In this document: piece after piece, positions 1 to 10,911 of the stretch | Layout of the letters: each line of letters opens with the position of its first letter | Numbering within the stretch: the stretch's first letter is position 1 | DNA from: an uncultured Cyclobacteriaceae bacterium | GTDB lineage: Bacteria; Bacteroidota; Bacteroidia; Cytophagales; Cyclobacteriaceae | DNA: 64,000 bases | Direction: 5' to 3' | NCBI GenBank assembly: GCA_943788235.1 | Contig: CALSPM010000006.1 | Span: 1-64,000, forward strand | Position numbers and translations under genes: made by a program | Notes under the pieces: model-generated | What the model saw: the letters and a program-made list of their open reading frames with translations, nothing else | What the model was told of the DNA's origin: nothing | The model's database searches: none

Positions 1-466
1 AGGACTCAACCTTTAAAAGAGTTATAAATAAAATCAAAAGGAAATTTTAATTCATGAATAGAAAAAATTGATGGCTTAATATCACTTTTATTTTGACATT
101 TTAACTGTAATTCAAAGCGTACATTATCCATAAAAATCAATTCAGATCCTGATAATTATTTTAATTAAAAAAGCAAAAGAAATCCTCAGATAAATGAATT
201 AATAAAATTCAGTCTAACATAATGCTATCCCAGGTAGTCGTTTATAATAGGGAAATTTCAGAAAAGATGGGGACAAACTTTTTTATATTAAAAGCGACAT
301 CTAAGAACTTTATATTTATACTAAATGCGAGAAAAATCCTCCTTAAAATTTCTAATAATATCCTCAACATTTATAACTGATATTATTTCTTTTAAAAGAT
401 CGTTTTTCGATTTTGAAATTTATAAGATAAACACGTGTAAATTTGCTTAAAAAATAATTTGAGGTT
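1..466. other. AT-rich stretch before the glycan operon, no convincing gene
   Basis: This stretch is very AT-rich and has no ORF in the supplied track. On the minus strand a 41-codon ORF (131 down to 6, starting MDNVRFELQ) can be read, but I do not recognise it and it may be chance or a gene remnant. No clear promoter, terminator or RNA gene was seen. It lies directly upstream of the first aminotransferase of the polysaccharide operon, so it may hold the operon leader or promoter. Confidence 0.3.
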
Positions 467-1608
467 GTGATAAAATTTTTAGATTTAAAAAGCCAATATA
501 TCTCTATTAAGGAAGAAGTTGATTTGGCAATAAGTTCAACAATTGAACAATCAGCATATATTGGGGGTGCTCTTGTTGAGTCTTTTCAGAATTCGTTCGG
601 GGGCTTATCAAGGGGCTAAACATTGTATTGGAGTAGCAAATGGAACAGATGCTTTAGAAATAGCGATTAAATGCTTAGAACTACCAACAAACAGTGAAAT
701 AATAGTACCCTCAAATTCCTTTATTTCAACTGCAGAAGCGGTAACGAACAGTGGACATCAGATTATATTTGGGGATATTAATGAAAATACTTACAACTTA
801 AATATTAATGATGTTAAGGATAAAATTACCCCCCCGAACAACAGCTATAATTGCAGTGCATCTTTACGGACAACCATGTGATATGGGTCCATTAAAAGAT
901 TTAGCTCAAATTCATGATTTGAAAATCATTGAAGACTGTGCTCAAGCTCATGGAGCTGAATATCATGGGCAACGAGTAGGCACTATTGGTGAAATCGGGA
1001 CTTTCAGTTTTTATCCGGGTAAAAATCTTGGGGCTTATGGGGATGCAGGAGCGATTGTCACTAATGATAGCTCTTTGGCTCAAAGAGCCAAAATGATAGC
1101 TAATCATGGTAGAGTTGCAAAGTATGATCATATAATGGAAGGTAGGAATAGCAGATTAGATGGTTTGCAGGCCGCAATTTTGAGTGTAAAGCTAAAACAT
1201 TTAGATTCTTGGCTAGAACATCGTATTCAGTTGTCAAAAGCATATTTGAAGGGCTTAAAAAACATTGGTGATATTGTCCTTCCTGTCATTAATAAGGACA
1301 TTCGACATGTTTTTCATTTGTTTGTCATTAGGACCAAGTATAGAGAAGCCTTAAGGGCGCATTTGACAGCTAAAAATATTGAGACGGGGATTCATTATCC
1401 TATTGCATTACCTAAGTTAGAGGCTTATCATTATATGAAACAAGCTGATGCAAAAATGATGGCTAATAGATTAGATAATGAGTTGTTGAGCCTACCTATA
1501 GGAGAACATTTATCAAGAGAACAGGTTCAAGAGGTTATTTCTGAGATAGATCAGTTTTTTAAATTAAAAAGTGAAACTATTGCAATTTATAATTTTCACA
1601 AAAACTGA
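467..1608 (+). CDS. DegT/DnrJ/EryC1/StrS-family sugar aminotransferase (two frameshifts)
   Basis: This is a PLP-dependent nucleotide-sugar aminotransferase of about 380 residues, acting on a keto-sugar nucleotide in the cytoplasm. The reconstructed protein starts at a GTG (MIKFLDLKSQY), earlier than the ATG in the ORF track. It shows the family motifs GVANGTDAL, VHLYGQP and EDCAQAHGA, and the PLP lysine lies in FYPGKNLGAYGDAGA. Two frameshifts break it: an extra G in a G5 run near 600, and a C7 run near 832. Both look like homopolymer errors because the protein is conserved on each side. Its 3' end overlaps the next gene by 38 nt, which supports an operon. The exact sugar substrate cannot be read from sequence. 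Confidence 0.85.
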
Positions 1609-2653
1609 GTGGTTAGAACCCCCTAGGCTACGGCACCAAATAGTAAGATTATTGCTCAGTGCGGGGCACACTGTAATTTATTTTGAAAAACCATCTTATC
1701 CATGGCACCGAAATAATATAAAAGATTCGGAAATTAATGGCTTAACTTTGAAGAATACAACACAGTTACTTCATCATAAACTAAGACTGAGCTCTATTTT
1801 TGGAAAGTTGAATGAAGTATTTGAAAGGGTGAGTATTAAACGGTCTAGTTTTGAGATGATGGGGGAAAACGTAGTAATTAACTTTAATTATGATTATTAC
1901 TTTTTAAGAAAGATATTTCCAGGATTGAAAATTATTACAATATTGAATGATGATTCTTGGAGCAAAGCAATTTTAGGATCTACGTCATTCTACAAATCAT
2001 CTTTAAAAAAAACATGTATGATGAGCGATGTGGTTGCTTCCGTATCACCAGCTATTTCAAATCAAATAAACCATTATTGCAGTCCAAAATCATTTTATCC
2101 ATGGGCAGATAAGTCATATCAGACACCTAAAAAATCAGAAAATAAATACCAATTATTATTTTGGGGTTATATTAATTCTAGATTAGATTTTCAATACTTA
2201 AAAGGCCTAATTAATCATTCTAGAGTTATGTCTTTTAAGTTAGAAATCCTTCTTGTGGGACCAATTCCAAAGGAGTTAAACGAGATTAAAAGGATTAAAA
2301 AAATCCCAGAGATAAGCTTTCAACCTGCGACGCCTTTGGAAGAGTTATCATTGGATAATGTTTTTGGTGCGATTATACCATACAGAAACGACAATAACCC
2401 AGACATTGAACCAATCTTCTTACCAAATAAAGGACTCTCATTATTAGCGAGAGGCTTACCATTAATTATTACTGGTATGCCAAACTTTATCTTCGCACCG
2501 TTCGTGTTTCGTTTAGGTCAAACATTTACGAAGGATTTGAAAATTTTGAGCGATGTTCGAGACAATTTTTATAACCTTCAAGAGCCCATTAAAAAATTCG
2601 TTAATCAAAACAGTAGTCAAAGTCGATTAGATCAAATTTTAGAATGGGTATAA
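1571..2653 (+). CDS. Putative glycosyltransferase (GT4/GT1-like)
   Basis: The 360-residue protein starts at a GTG inside the 3' end of the aminotransferase gene. It has the layout of a GT-B glycosyltransferase. The N-terminal half contains PPRLRHQIVRLLLSAGHTVIYFEKPS, a typical start with a helix followed by the first sheet. The C-terminal half has LFWGYINSRLDF, LLVGPIP and a putative donor-binding stretch around IIPYRNDNNPDIEPIFLPNKGLSLLA. There is no signal peptide, so it is probably cytoplasmic or membrane-associated. Identity is weak by eye, and the acceptor and donor sugars are unknown. The genomic setting in a glycan operon supports the call. Confidence 0.6.
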   Translation: MKLLQFIIFTKTEWLEPPRLRHQIVRLLLSAGHTVIYFEKPSYPWHRNNIKDSEINGLTLKNTTQLLHHKLRLSSIFGKLNEVFERVSIKRSSFEMMGENVVINFNYDYYFLRKIFPGLKIITILNDDSWSKAILGSTSFYKSSLKKTCMMSDVVASVSPAISNQINHYCSPKSFYPWADKSYQTPKKSENKYQLLFWGYINSRLDFQYLKGLINHSRVMSFKLEILLVGPIPKELNEIKRIKKIPEISFQPATPLEELSLDNVFGAIIPYRNDNNPDIEPIFLPNKGLSLLARGLPLIITGMPNFIFAPFVFRLGQTFTKDLKILSDVRDNFYNLQEPIKKFVNQNSSQSRLDQILEWV

Positions 2654-2728
2654 ACTCTCATAGCATTCTGGAATGATTGAAAAGTTTAAGGATTCGAATG
2701 TGAAAACAACTTAATGAATAGAAATTAA

Positions 2729-4633
2729 ATGTGTGGGATAATAGGAGGCATAAGCCATAAAAAGTTTAATTCTAAGAATTTATTAAAGACGATAGGACAT
2801 AGAGGTCCAGATAATAATGGGTTTTTTATCGAGGGGAAAGCGTTTCTTGGGCATACACGCCTATCAATTCAAGATTTGTCAAACAATGGGAGTCAGCCAA
2901 TGTATTCTAAATGTAAAAACTATGTCATAATATTTAATGGGGAAATATATAATCATAAGGAAATTAGGGCCGAATATCTGCAAGGCCTACATTTTGTTTC
3001 TTCAGGGGACACAGAAACTTTATTATTGGCTTACATCAAGTATCGCGAAGGATGTTTAAAATTATTGAACGGAATTTTTTCCTTTGCCGTTTATGATATT
3101 TTTAAAAAAGAGTTTTTTATTGCAAGAGATCAGTTTGGAGTGAAGCCTCTCTACTTATATAAGGATAAAAGTCAATTTATTTTTGGTTCTGAAATCAAAT
3201 CATTTCTAGAATTTGATATTAAAAAATCCATTGATTTTCAAGCTATAGAGAACTATCTGACTTTTCTGTGGTCTCCCGGTGTCGTGACACCATTTAAAAA
3301 TGTTAAGAAATTATTACCGGGGCATTATATTATATTATCTGGAGAGGATTTTTCGAACATCAAAGAAAAAGTTTATTACGAAAAAATTCCAAATGGAGAA
3401 TATTTAAATCTCAATGAGAATCAGTTGATCGATCAATTGGATAATCTTCTAACAAAAGCTGTCGAAAGACAGCTTTTATCAGATGTACCAGTCGGTTTTT
3501 TTCTGTCAGGTGGGCTAGACTCAACATTACTTGTTGCAATTGCAAAGAAATTACAACCAAAGGCTAAGTTTCCTTGTTTTACTATTGATGTAAGTGGGCA
3601 GAGTTCGGGAACTGATGGGTTTATGGATGATCTTAACTATGCAATGAAGGCAGCAGATTACCTAGATGTTGACCTCTCTATTGTCAAAGCTGATATGGAT
3701 ATTGTACGCGATTTTGATAAAATGATCTGGCATTTAGATGAACCACAGGCTGATGCCGCTCCTTTAAATGTTTTGAATATAGCAAGACTTGCTAAAGAGA
3801 AAAATATTAAAATATTAATTGGGGGTGCTGCTGGGGATGATATATTCTCTGGATACCGAAGACATATTGCTTTAAATTTTGAATCCCTTATTGAAAAACT
3901 ACCCCTATTTTTGAGAAAGCTTATTAAACTTGTTTGTAGATACTTACCTGTCAGGGTAACAGTTTTCAGAAGAATAAAAAAAGTTACTGATAATTTTGAT
4001 AATTTTCAGCAAGACAGACTGATAGGCTATTTTGACTGGATGAAGGCCAGTGAAATAAAAAAACTTTTTAGAAACGACAAGAAATTGGAATTAGCCCTTT
4101 ACGATTCACACAACTATTTTAAAAAACTACTAAAAAAAGTGAATTTAGATAAAAATCTTCTTCAGAAAATGTTGTTTTTAGAAGTGAAGACGTTTCTCGT
4201 GGACCATAATCTTAACTATACAGATAAGATGTCCATGGCAGAAGGAGTTGAAGCACGTGTTCCTTATCTGGATTTAGATGTATTTGAATTTGCTCAAAAA
4301 ATTCCACCTCCTTTAAAGATGAAAGGGAATGAGACGAAATATATATTAAAAAAAGTAGCAGAAAGATATTTACCAAAAGAGATAATATACAGACCGAAGA
4401 CAGGATTTGGAGCACCTGTAAGAAAGTGGATCACAGAAGATATGAGTGATATGATAAGGGAAAGACTGTCTGAGGAGAGAATTCGTGAGCAAGGGATATT
4501 TGATTTCAAAGCAATTGAGAAAATAATATCTCAAAATAAAAGTGGAAAATTAGATGCTTCTTATAATATTTGGGCAATTTTAGCAGTAACTAGTTGGGTC
4601 GAACAATTTGTAAATAATAAATCGCGAAATTGA
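2729..4633 (+). CDS. asnB: Asparagine synthase, glutamine-hydrolysing (AsnB-type amidotransferase)
   Basis: This 634-residue class II glutamine amidotransferase fused to an ATP-pyrophosphatase synthase domain is of normal family length. Cys2 after the initiator Met (MCGIIGG) is the glutaminase nucleophile. HRGPDN, GHTRLSI, NGEIYNH and SGDTET follow within the first 100 residues. The synthase domain carries the PP-loop FFLSGGLDSTLL near residue 260, and the C-terminal DKMSMAEGVEARVPYLD is typical. Inside polysaccharide operons such AsnB-like enzymes often amidate a uronic acid rather than make asparagine. That role is inferred from neighbours, not shown. Its stop overlaps the next start by 4 nt (TTG/TGA). 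Confidence 0.9.
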   Translation: MCGIIGGISHKKFNSKNLLKTIGHRGPDNNGFFIEGKAFLGHTRLSIQDLSNNGSQPMYSKCKNYVIIFNGEIYNHKEIRAEYLQGLHFVSSGDTETLLLAYIKYREGCLKLLNGIFSFAVYDIFKKEFFIARDQFGVKPLYLYKDKSQFIFGSEIKSFLEFDIKKSIDFQAIENYLTFLWSPGVVTPFKNVKKLLPGHYIILSGEDFSNIKEKVYYEKIPNGEYLNLNENQLIDQLDNLLTKAVERQLLSDVPVGFFLSGGLDSTLLVAIAKKLQPKAKFPCFTIDVSGQSSGTDGFMDDLNYAMKAADYLDVDLSIVKADMDIVRDFDKMIWHLDEPQADAAPLNVLNIARLAKEKNIKILIGGAAGDDIFSGYRRHIALNFESLIEKLPLFLRKLIKLVCRYLPVRVTVFRRIKKVTDNFDNFQQDRLIGYFDWMKASEIKKLFRNDKKLELALYDSHNYFKKLLKKVNLDKNLLQKMLFLEVKTFLVDHNLNYTDKMSMAEGVEARVPYLDLDVFEFAQKIPPPLKMKGNETKYILKKVAERYLPKEIIYRPKTGFGAPVRKWITEDMSDMIRERLSEERIREQGIFDFKAIEKIISQNKSGKLDASYNIWAILAVTSWVEQFVNNKSRN

Positions 4634-6789
4634 AACAAATTATACAGTCATTTAAAACCGGTAAAACAGTTTTAGAGGAACTTCCTGTTCCTAAGGTAAA
4701 AAGGGGAACGGTTCTAATACAGACAACCCGTTCACTTGTTTCGTTAGGGACAGAAAGAATGTTGGTTGAATTTGGAAAAGCAAATTTAATCTCTAAGGCT
4801 CGACAGCAACCGGAAAAGGTAAAGCAAGTACTAGATAAAATAAAAACAGAAGGGTTGCTACCAACTATTGAAACTGTTTTTAATAAACTAGAGCAACCGC
4901 TCCCGTTGGGATATTGTAACGTAGGTCGAGTAATTGCAGTAGGAGAGGGTGTTTTTGACTTTAATGTTGGAGATCGAGTAGCGTCAAACGGAAATCATGC
5001 GGAATTTGTTTGTGTCCCACAAAATTTAGTGGCACACATTCCTATAGATGTCAGTGATGATGAAGCTTGTTTTACAGTTGTTGGATCAATAGGTTTACAA
5101 GGATTACGATTGTTGAATCCGACTATGGGCGAGACTTTTGTAGTAGTTGGGTTGGGGTTAATAGGCCTATTAACTGCACAGTTGTTATTGGCTAATGGAT
5201 GTAATGTCATTGGTGTTGATCTTGACGATTCGAAACTTTCTTTAGCGAGTGAGATGGGGGATAATTCCATTTAGCGCTAAATCTGGAGATGTCGTAAAAT
5301 TTGTGGAGTCTACAACTAAAAATATTGGTGCAGATGGAGTAATAATAACGGCATCCGCTACAGGGAATGATATAATTTCGCAGTCTGCTAAAATGAGCAG
5401 AAAGCGCGGAAGGATTATTCTGGTAGGGGTTGTAGGATTAGACTATAAGTAGATCTGAATTTTACGAAAAAGAGCTATCATTTCAAGTTTCGTGTTCATA
5501 TGGCCCGGGCAGGTATGATGAGGGTTACGAACAAAAAGGGAATGATTACCCGCTCCCATTCGTTCGATGGACCGAAAAAAGAAACTTTGAAACAATCTTG
5601 CAATCTATTTCAAGTTCCAATTTGCACGTTCAAGAACTCATATCCGACATAGTCCAACTTGAAGATTATCAGCAAGATTTATAATTCTATAAGCTCGAGT
5701 AAGTCAATCGCTTCAATATTAAGATATCCTGAGAAAAGCGTAATTAACCGTTCCCGCAATCTTATACTAAACAATAATTCCTTCTCTGCTTCTAAAGGAG
5801 TCTTGGGTGTAATAGGAGCGGGAAATTTTACAAAAATGACAATGCTTCCGGCATTAAAAAAATCTAGATGCAGGATTAAAGTACATTGCTAGCGCTGGAG
5901 GTGTTACTGGGACTGCTCTGGCGAAAAAATATAATTTTTCATTCTCAACAACAGACTATAAAGAAATAGTAAGTGATAAGGAAGTGGATTTGGTATTGAT
6001 TACAACAAGGCACGACCAACATGCCGCATTGGTTGTTGAATGTTTGGAGAACAATAAAAATGTATTCGTCGAAAAACCACTAGCCCTTAACGCAAGTCAG
6101 TTAGATAAAATTATTGAGGCATACAAAACATCAAATGGGGAAGCATTGACTGTTGGATTTAACAGGCGTTTCTCTCCTCATGCAATTAAAGTAAAAAGCT
6201 TGATTGGGAACAGTCCGGTTAGTGTTATTGCGACAATGAATGCCGGGGCTATTCCAGCAAATGTATGGGTACATGACATGAATGTTGGTGGTGGACGTAT
6301 TATTGGGGAGGCGTGTCATTTCATTGATTTGATAACTTATTTTACGGGTAGTAAAGTTGTAGCTGTTTGTATGAATGCAATGGGTGTAAATCCGAATGAA
6401 AATACGGACACGGCAACCATATTACTTGAAATATGAAAATGGGTCGACGGGGACTATTAATTATTTTGCTAATGGGTCAAAAGAATATCCTAAAGAACGA
6501 ATTGAAATTTATTCACAAGAAAGGACTTTAGTAATTGATAATTTTAGAGTTACAACTGGTTATGGGTTTGAAAATTTCAAAAAACTAAAATCTTCCCTGG
6601 ATAAGGGACATAGAAAACAATTTGAATTATTGATTAATCAAGCTAAAAGTGGGGGTCCTCCCCTTATTCCATTAGATGAAATTATAAACACCACTAAAGG
6701 CAAGTTTTGCGGCTATTGAAAGCTTAAAAAATAGGGTCTTGGGTTCAACTAGACTAAATTATGCTTGTAGACTTCATTGCAGGGGCTAG
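4630..6789 (+). CDS. Bi-domain oxidoreductase: zinc-type alcohol dehydrogenase fold plus Gfo/Idh/MocA domain (about six frameshifts)
   Basis: The ORF pieces assemble into one protein of about 715 residues. The N-terminal half is a medium-chain dehydrogenase: LPLGYCNVGRVIAVGEGVFDFNVGDRVAS is the GroES-like part and VVVGLGLIGLLTAQLLLANGCNVIGVDLD the Rossmann fold. The C-terminal half is a Gfo/Idh/MocA domain: GVIGAGNFTKMTMLPAL, VFVEKPLALN and VGFNRRFSPHA. It starts at a TTG overlapping the asnB stop. I see frameshifts near 5262 (G5 run), 5451, 5672, 5868, 6430 and 6703. Reading across them restores continuous homology, so sequencing errors are likelier than true decay, although six in one gene is unusual. 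This fusion is typical of surface-glycan loci carrying a heparinase-like gene. The reaction is unknown. Confidence 0.8.
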
Positions 6790-7845
6790 ACCCAATTTCA
6801 TGAAAATCGCTCCGATGCTTAAGGCCATTTCCCAAGTACCCCTCGTTCAATGTGATCAAGTTATCGACTGATTCATACAGGTCAACATTATGATCGCAAC
6901 ATGAGTGGTACATTTTTTGAACAACTAGGGATACCTGAGCCGAATGTAAATTTAGGGGCGGGTGGGGGCACCCAAGCTGAACAAACCGCCAAAATCATGG
7001 TGGGGTATGAGGGCTTATTATTGAAAGAGCCTTGTGATTTATGTATGGTAGTTGGAGATGTAACATCTACGATGGCGTGCTCTATCACCGCCAAAAAGCT
7101 AAATATTAGAGTGGCACATGTAGAAGCCGGTATTAGATCAGGTGATATGACTATGCCGGAAGAAATAAATCGAATCCTTACCGATAGTATCAGTGATTAT
7201 TTCTTTACCACTTCCGAGAATGCCAATCAAAATTTACGTAAGCTAGGCGTTTCTGAGAGCCGTATTTTTTTTGTTGGAAATACTATGATTGACACTTTAT
7301 TAGCTAATGTTGCCCGTTTTCAAAAGCCGTATTTTTGGGATAAACATTTGTTAATTCCAAAGCAATATTTAGTTTTAACATTACATAGGCCAGCCAATGT
7401 TGATCAAGAGGATAATTTAAAATTATTGATTAATACCATTATTCAGAATGCAAACAATTTAAAACTTGTATTCCCTGTTCATCCCCGTACAAGACAAGTA
7501 CTAGATAAATTAAATATAGTGCATTCCAACCTCATCTTGTCAGACCCTTTACCATATCTAGAATTTAATTATTTAGTGAAAAATTCTCAAGCCGTGATTA
7601 CTGACTCAGGGGGGATAACGGAGGAAACAACTGTGCTTGGAGTCCCATGTATGACCCTTCGATCTAATACAGAACGTCCAGAAACTATAACTATTGGCAC
7701 CAATGAGTTATTAGGCACAAATCCTGATGCACTTATACCCGCAATGGAGAAATTAATTTCAGGGAATTGGAAAAAAGGTGAAATTCCCCCATTGTGGGAT
7801 GGACAAACCTCTGAGCGAATTATAGAAAGAATTCTTAAGCTATAA
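6761..7845 (+). CDS. wecB: UDP-N-acetylglucosamine 2-epimerase, non-hydrolysing (two frameshifts)
   Basis: This enzyme interconverts UDP-GlcNAc and UDP-ManNAc in the cytoplasm. The start MLVDFIAGARPNFMKIAPM is the classic WecB N-terminus and lies upstream of the tracked ORF, which begins at 6901. HTGQHYDRNMSGTFFEQLGIPEP, GDVTSTMACSITAKKL, HVEAGIRSGDMTMPEEINR, LHRPANVDQ and ITDSGGITEETTVLGVPCMTLRSNTERPET are hallmark motifs. One extra base in a CCCC run near 6840 and one in a TT near 6868 break the 5' part. The start overlaps the tail of the oxidoreductase gene. About 360 residues, as expected for the family. It suggests a ManNAc or ManNAcA-type sugar in the polymer. Confidence 0.9.
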
Positions 7846-7885
7846 AAATATCGAGAGAATCCTTACATATTACCGGCTTGGCATA

Positions 7886-9688
7886 ATGAATTTAATTCGT
7901 GTAGGTCTCTACAGGTTAATGTTAAAAATAGGAGTTCATCCAGTTCAGAAAATAGATTACCAGTCTTTAAGTGGAGAGTTCTTTAATGAGCCAGAGGCTA
8001 TATTATTACCAAATTCTCAAGGGATACCTTCTATTGACCAATTGGAAAAAGGGTTTACACCATTTTTTGGTAGGTTTATTTCTTTTGAAGGGAGGATTCC
8101 AAATTGGCATAAAAACTATTATAGCAATCAAGAGTCAGCTTTTAAAAATATCGATTGGTGGAAAATTCCAGATTTCGACCCATTATTAGGGGATATTAAA
8201 ACTGTTTGGGAACTTTCTCGTTTCGACTGGGTAGTTCAGTTGGCAATTGTAGCGACTTCGGGGGAGCATAAAGCAATTGACTTGTTAAACATAAGACTTA
8301 ATAGTTGGCTTCAAGAAAATCAACCTTATAAGGGCGTAAACTGGAAATGTGGGCAAGAGGCTTCAATCAGGGTAATGCACTTAATTTTAGCAGCAATTAT
8401 TTTAAATCAATTGAATTCTCCTTCAAAACTTTTGATTAGGTTAATTGAGATGCATATAAAAAGAATTTTACCTACTATTTCATATGCAATTGGACAAAAC
8501 AATAATCATGGGACATCGGAAGCTGCGGCATTATTTATTGGAGGCCATTTTCTAAAAATACACGGGTTAATTAAATATACAATTAGTGAAGTGATCGGTA
8601 GAGAATGGCTGGAGGATAGAGCAAAAATATTATTTTCAAAAGATGGATGTTTTAGTCAATATTCGGTTAACTACCATCGTTTAGCATTAGATACATATAG
8701 TTTTTGTGAGTGTTATAGAAAAAAAAATGATTTAGAATTATTTTCTAAAAAGATGTATGATAAAATTAAAAAAGCTACTTTATGGCTTGAAATTTTGACA
8801 GATACAAAAAATGGGGATGCTCCAAACATAGGGGCGAATGATGGAGCTAAAATTTTGAGTATGTTTAATTCTGAATATCGAGATTACAGGCCATCTGTTC
8901 AGTGGGCAAATCTGGTCTTTAACAATAGAGTAATTTATGATTTAACAGAAAATCAGACTAGTATTTATAATCAACTTGGGATAAAAACGCAATCTGCCAT
9001 TAAAGATTTTTCAGTAGATGAAGCTCAACTAATGGGGGATGAGGACGGGTTTTTTATATACCGAAAAAAGGGAGTCTTACTAATATTGAAACGCCCTGTT
9101 TTTAAATTTAGGCCAAGTCATTCTGATGCTTTGCATGTTGATTTGTGGATAAATGGCGAAAATGTACTTCGGGATGGCGGGAGCTATTCATACAATTCGA
9201 CTATTGAAAAATCTAGGTATTATTATGGAGTGGCATCACATAACAGTATTCAATTTGATTCAAGAGATCAAATGCCTAAAGTTGGGAGGTTCTTATTTGG
9301 ATCATGGTTAAAAGAAATTGATTTCCACTATGATAGTTCTGAACATAGCTTTATGATTTCAGCTGCTTATCGTGATTATTTAGGGTCATTTCATAAACGT
9401 GAATTATTTGTTTATGGAAATAAAGTAATTGTAAAAGATCAATATTCGGGGATTAAGGAAATGGCCCAATTAAAATGGAGATTAAATCCTGATCAGTTTA
9501 ACTTTGACTCGATTCTTAGCAAGAAGAATGAGATTAATATTGATCTTAGATCAAGAATAATAACTGGCGATTTTAATCTTTCAACTGAATTTGAATCAAG
9601 ATTTTACTTTACTGAATCAAGATTGCCAGTCGTATCTAATACTTTAAATCGATCAGGTAATTTTATAACAAATATAACTTGGAAATGA
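7886..9688 (+). CDS. Heparinase II/III-family protein (alginate-lyase-like)
   Basis: The 600-residue protein has an all-helical N-terminal lyase-like domain and a C-terminal beta-sandwich of the heparinase II/III type. The stretch IGQNNNHGTSEAAALFIGG is the conserved NNH..E region that helps shape the active site. The C-terminal part begins near FKFRPSHSDALHVDLWINGENVLRDGGSYSYN, with the conserved SH.D..H pattern and DGG. No clear signal peptide is visible, which is usual for the versions found inside polysaccharide biosynthesis loci. There they may trim or edit a uronic-acid-containing polymer. This role is inferred from the context with AsnB, the bi-domain oxidoreductase and WecB. The next gene starts within its stop (ATGA). 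Confidence 0.85.
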   Translation: MNLIRVGLYRLMLKIGVHPVQKIDYQSLSGEFFNEPEAILLPNSQGIPSIDQLEKGFTPFFGRFISFEGRIPNWHKNYYSNQESAFKNIDWWKIPDFDPLLGDIKTVWELSRFDWVVQLAIVATSGEHKAIDLLNIRLNSWLQENQPYKGVNWKCGQEASIRVMHLILAAIILNQLNSPSKLLIRLIEMHIKRILPTISYAIGQNNNHGTSEAAALFIGGHFLKIHGLIKYTISEVIGREWLEDRAKILFSKDGCFSQYSVNYHRLALDTYSFCECYRKKNDLELFSKKMYDKIKKATLWLEILTDTKNGDAPNIGANDGAKILSMFNSEYRDYRPSVQWANLVFNNRVIYDLTENQTSIYNQLGIKTQSAIKDFSVDEAQLMGDEDGFFIYRKKGVLLILKRPVFKFRPSHSDALHVDLWINGENVLRDGGSYSYNSTIEKSRYYYGVASHNSIQFDSRDQMPKVGRFLFGSWLKEIDFHYDSSEHSFMISAAYRDYLGSFHKRELFVYGNKVIVKDQYSGIKEMAQLKWRLNPDQFNFDSILSKKNEINIDLRSRIITGDFNLSTEFESRFYFTESRLPVVSNTLNRSGNFITNITWK

Positions 9689-10911
9689 AACTACTTTATT
9701 TTCATCAACATTTTTCAACGCCAAAAGGATCTACAGGAACAAGATCTTATGAAATGGCATTACGCTGTTTAAAAGAGGGGCATGAAGTTGTAATGGTATG
9801 TGGTAGTTATAGCGATGGTAATACAGGGCTAACAAATCCTTTTAAATGGGGGTGTAGAAGTGGAATTGTTGATGAAATTAAAATTATAGAGTTTAATTTG
9901 TCCTACTCAAATAGTGATGGATTTATTAAAAGGTCTTCCCTGTTTTTGTTATTTGCTTTAAGAAGCATTTTTATTGCCCTAACATATAATTATGATATTT
10001 TATTTGCAACAACTACTCCATTAACTGCAGGAATCCCCGGTATTTTCGCACGGTGGATTCGTAGAAAAACTTTTGTTTTCGAGGTAAGGGATTTGTGGCC
10101 TGAATTACCAAAGGCAATGGGTGTAATTACGAATCCTATTGTTCTAAACCTAATGGTATTTCTGGAGTATGTTTCATATAAATCTGCTCACAGATTAATT
10201 GGGTTATCCCCTGGCATATGTGATGGGATTGCATTAAGGGGTATTTCAAATGAAAAAATTATCGAAATTTCTAATGGTTGTGATCTTGAATTATTTTCAA
10301 ATCAATCAAATGCTTGGCGACCTCCTGAAATTAAGGAAAGTGATTTAATATTAATATATAGTGGGACGCATGGAATTGCCAATGGACTCGACTCTGTGTT
10401 AAATGCTGTTAAGATATTAAATGAAAGAGGTATTTCAGGATATCAAATTCTTTTGATTGGTAATGGTCGAGAAAAACAAAGTTTGATGAATATAGCGAAT
10501 ATTCAATCTCTTAAAAGTCACATTGTTTTTATGGACCCTATTTCAAAAGAAAAACTTGTAGGGCTATTAAATGCCAGTGATGTTGGGTTGCAGATTTTGG
10601 CTAATGTGCCTGCATTCTATTATGGGACTTCTCCTAATAAATTTTTTGATTATTTAGCTGCTGGACTTCCGGTATTAACTAATTACCCAGGTTGGGTTGC
10701 AGATTTGATTGAAATAAACAAATGTGGCTTTAGCTGTGGCGGGGATGATGCCTCTCTATTTGCTGACCAAATTGAAACCATTTTATTAAACAAACAATTG
10801 TTGAAAAACATGGGAAGTAATGCCAAAGCACTAGCGGCAAAAGAATTTAATCGAAGTATATTGTCCCAATATTGGGTAGGTTGGGTATTCGATGGGATAA
10901 AACTAAATTAA
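9685..10911 (+). CDS. Glycosyltransferase family 4 (WbuB/WcaI-like)
   Basis: A GT-B fold glycosyltransferase of about 408 residues. I chose the ATG at 9685 (MKLLYFHQHFSTPKGSTGTRSYEMA) because it overlaps the preceding TGA as ATGA. The ORF track begins two codons earlier at a TTG. The N-terminal domain shows GSTGTRSYEMALRCLKEGHEVVMV and VFEVRDLWPELPKAMGV. The C-terminal domain shows IYSGTHGIANGLDSVLNAV, LIGNGREK and the donor-binding region FYYGTSPNKFFDYLAAGLPVLTN. The VRDLWPE motif is typical of the WbuB-like subgroup that transfers amino sugars in O-antigen or capsule assembly. The exact linkage is unknown. Confidence 0.85.
   Translation: MKLLYFHQHFSTPKGSTGTRSYEMALRCLKEGHEVVMVCGSYSDGNTGLTNPFKWGCRSGIVDEIKIIEFNLSYSNSDGFIKRSSLFLLFALRSIFIALTYNYDILFATTTPLTAGIPGIFARWIRRKTFVFEVRDLWPELPKAMGVITNPIVLNLMVFLEYVSYKSAHRLIGLSPGICDGIALRGISNEKIIEISNGCDLELFSNQSNAWRPPEIKESDLILIYSGTHGIANGLDSVLNAVKILNERGISGYQILLIGNGREKQSLMNIANIQSLKSHIVFMDPISKEKLVGLLNASDVGLQILANVPAFYYGTSPNKFFDYLAAGLPVLTNYPGWVADLIEINKCGFSCGGDDASLFADQIETILLNKQLLKNMGSNAKALAAKEFNRSILSQYWVGWVFDGIKLN

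Noticed and set aside
808-1608. Programmed frameshifting in the first aminotransferase
   Set aside because: No slippery heptamer plus structure is evident, and similar homopolymer shifts recur in unrelated genes, so error is the simpler explanation.
5249-6719. Separate small genes inside the bi-domain oxidoreductase
   Set aside because: The pieces are consecutive parts of one protein in shifting frames, not independent genes.
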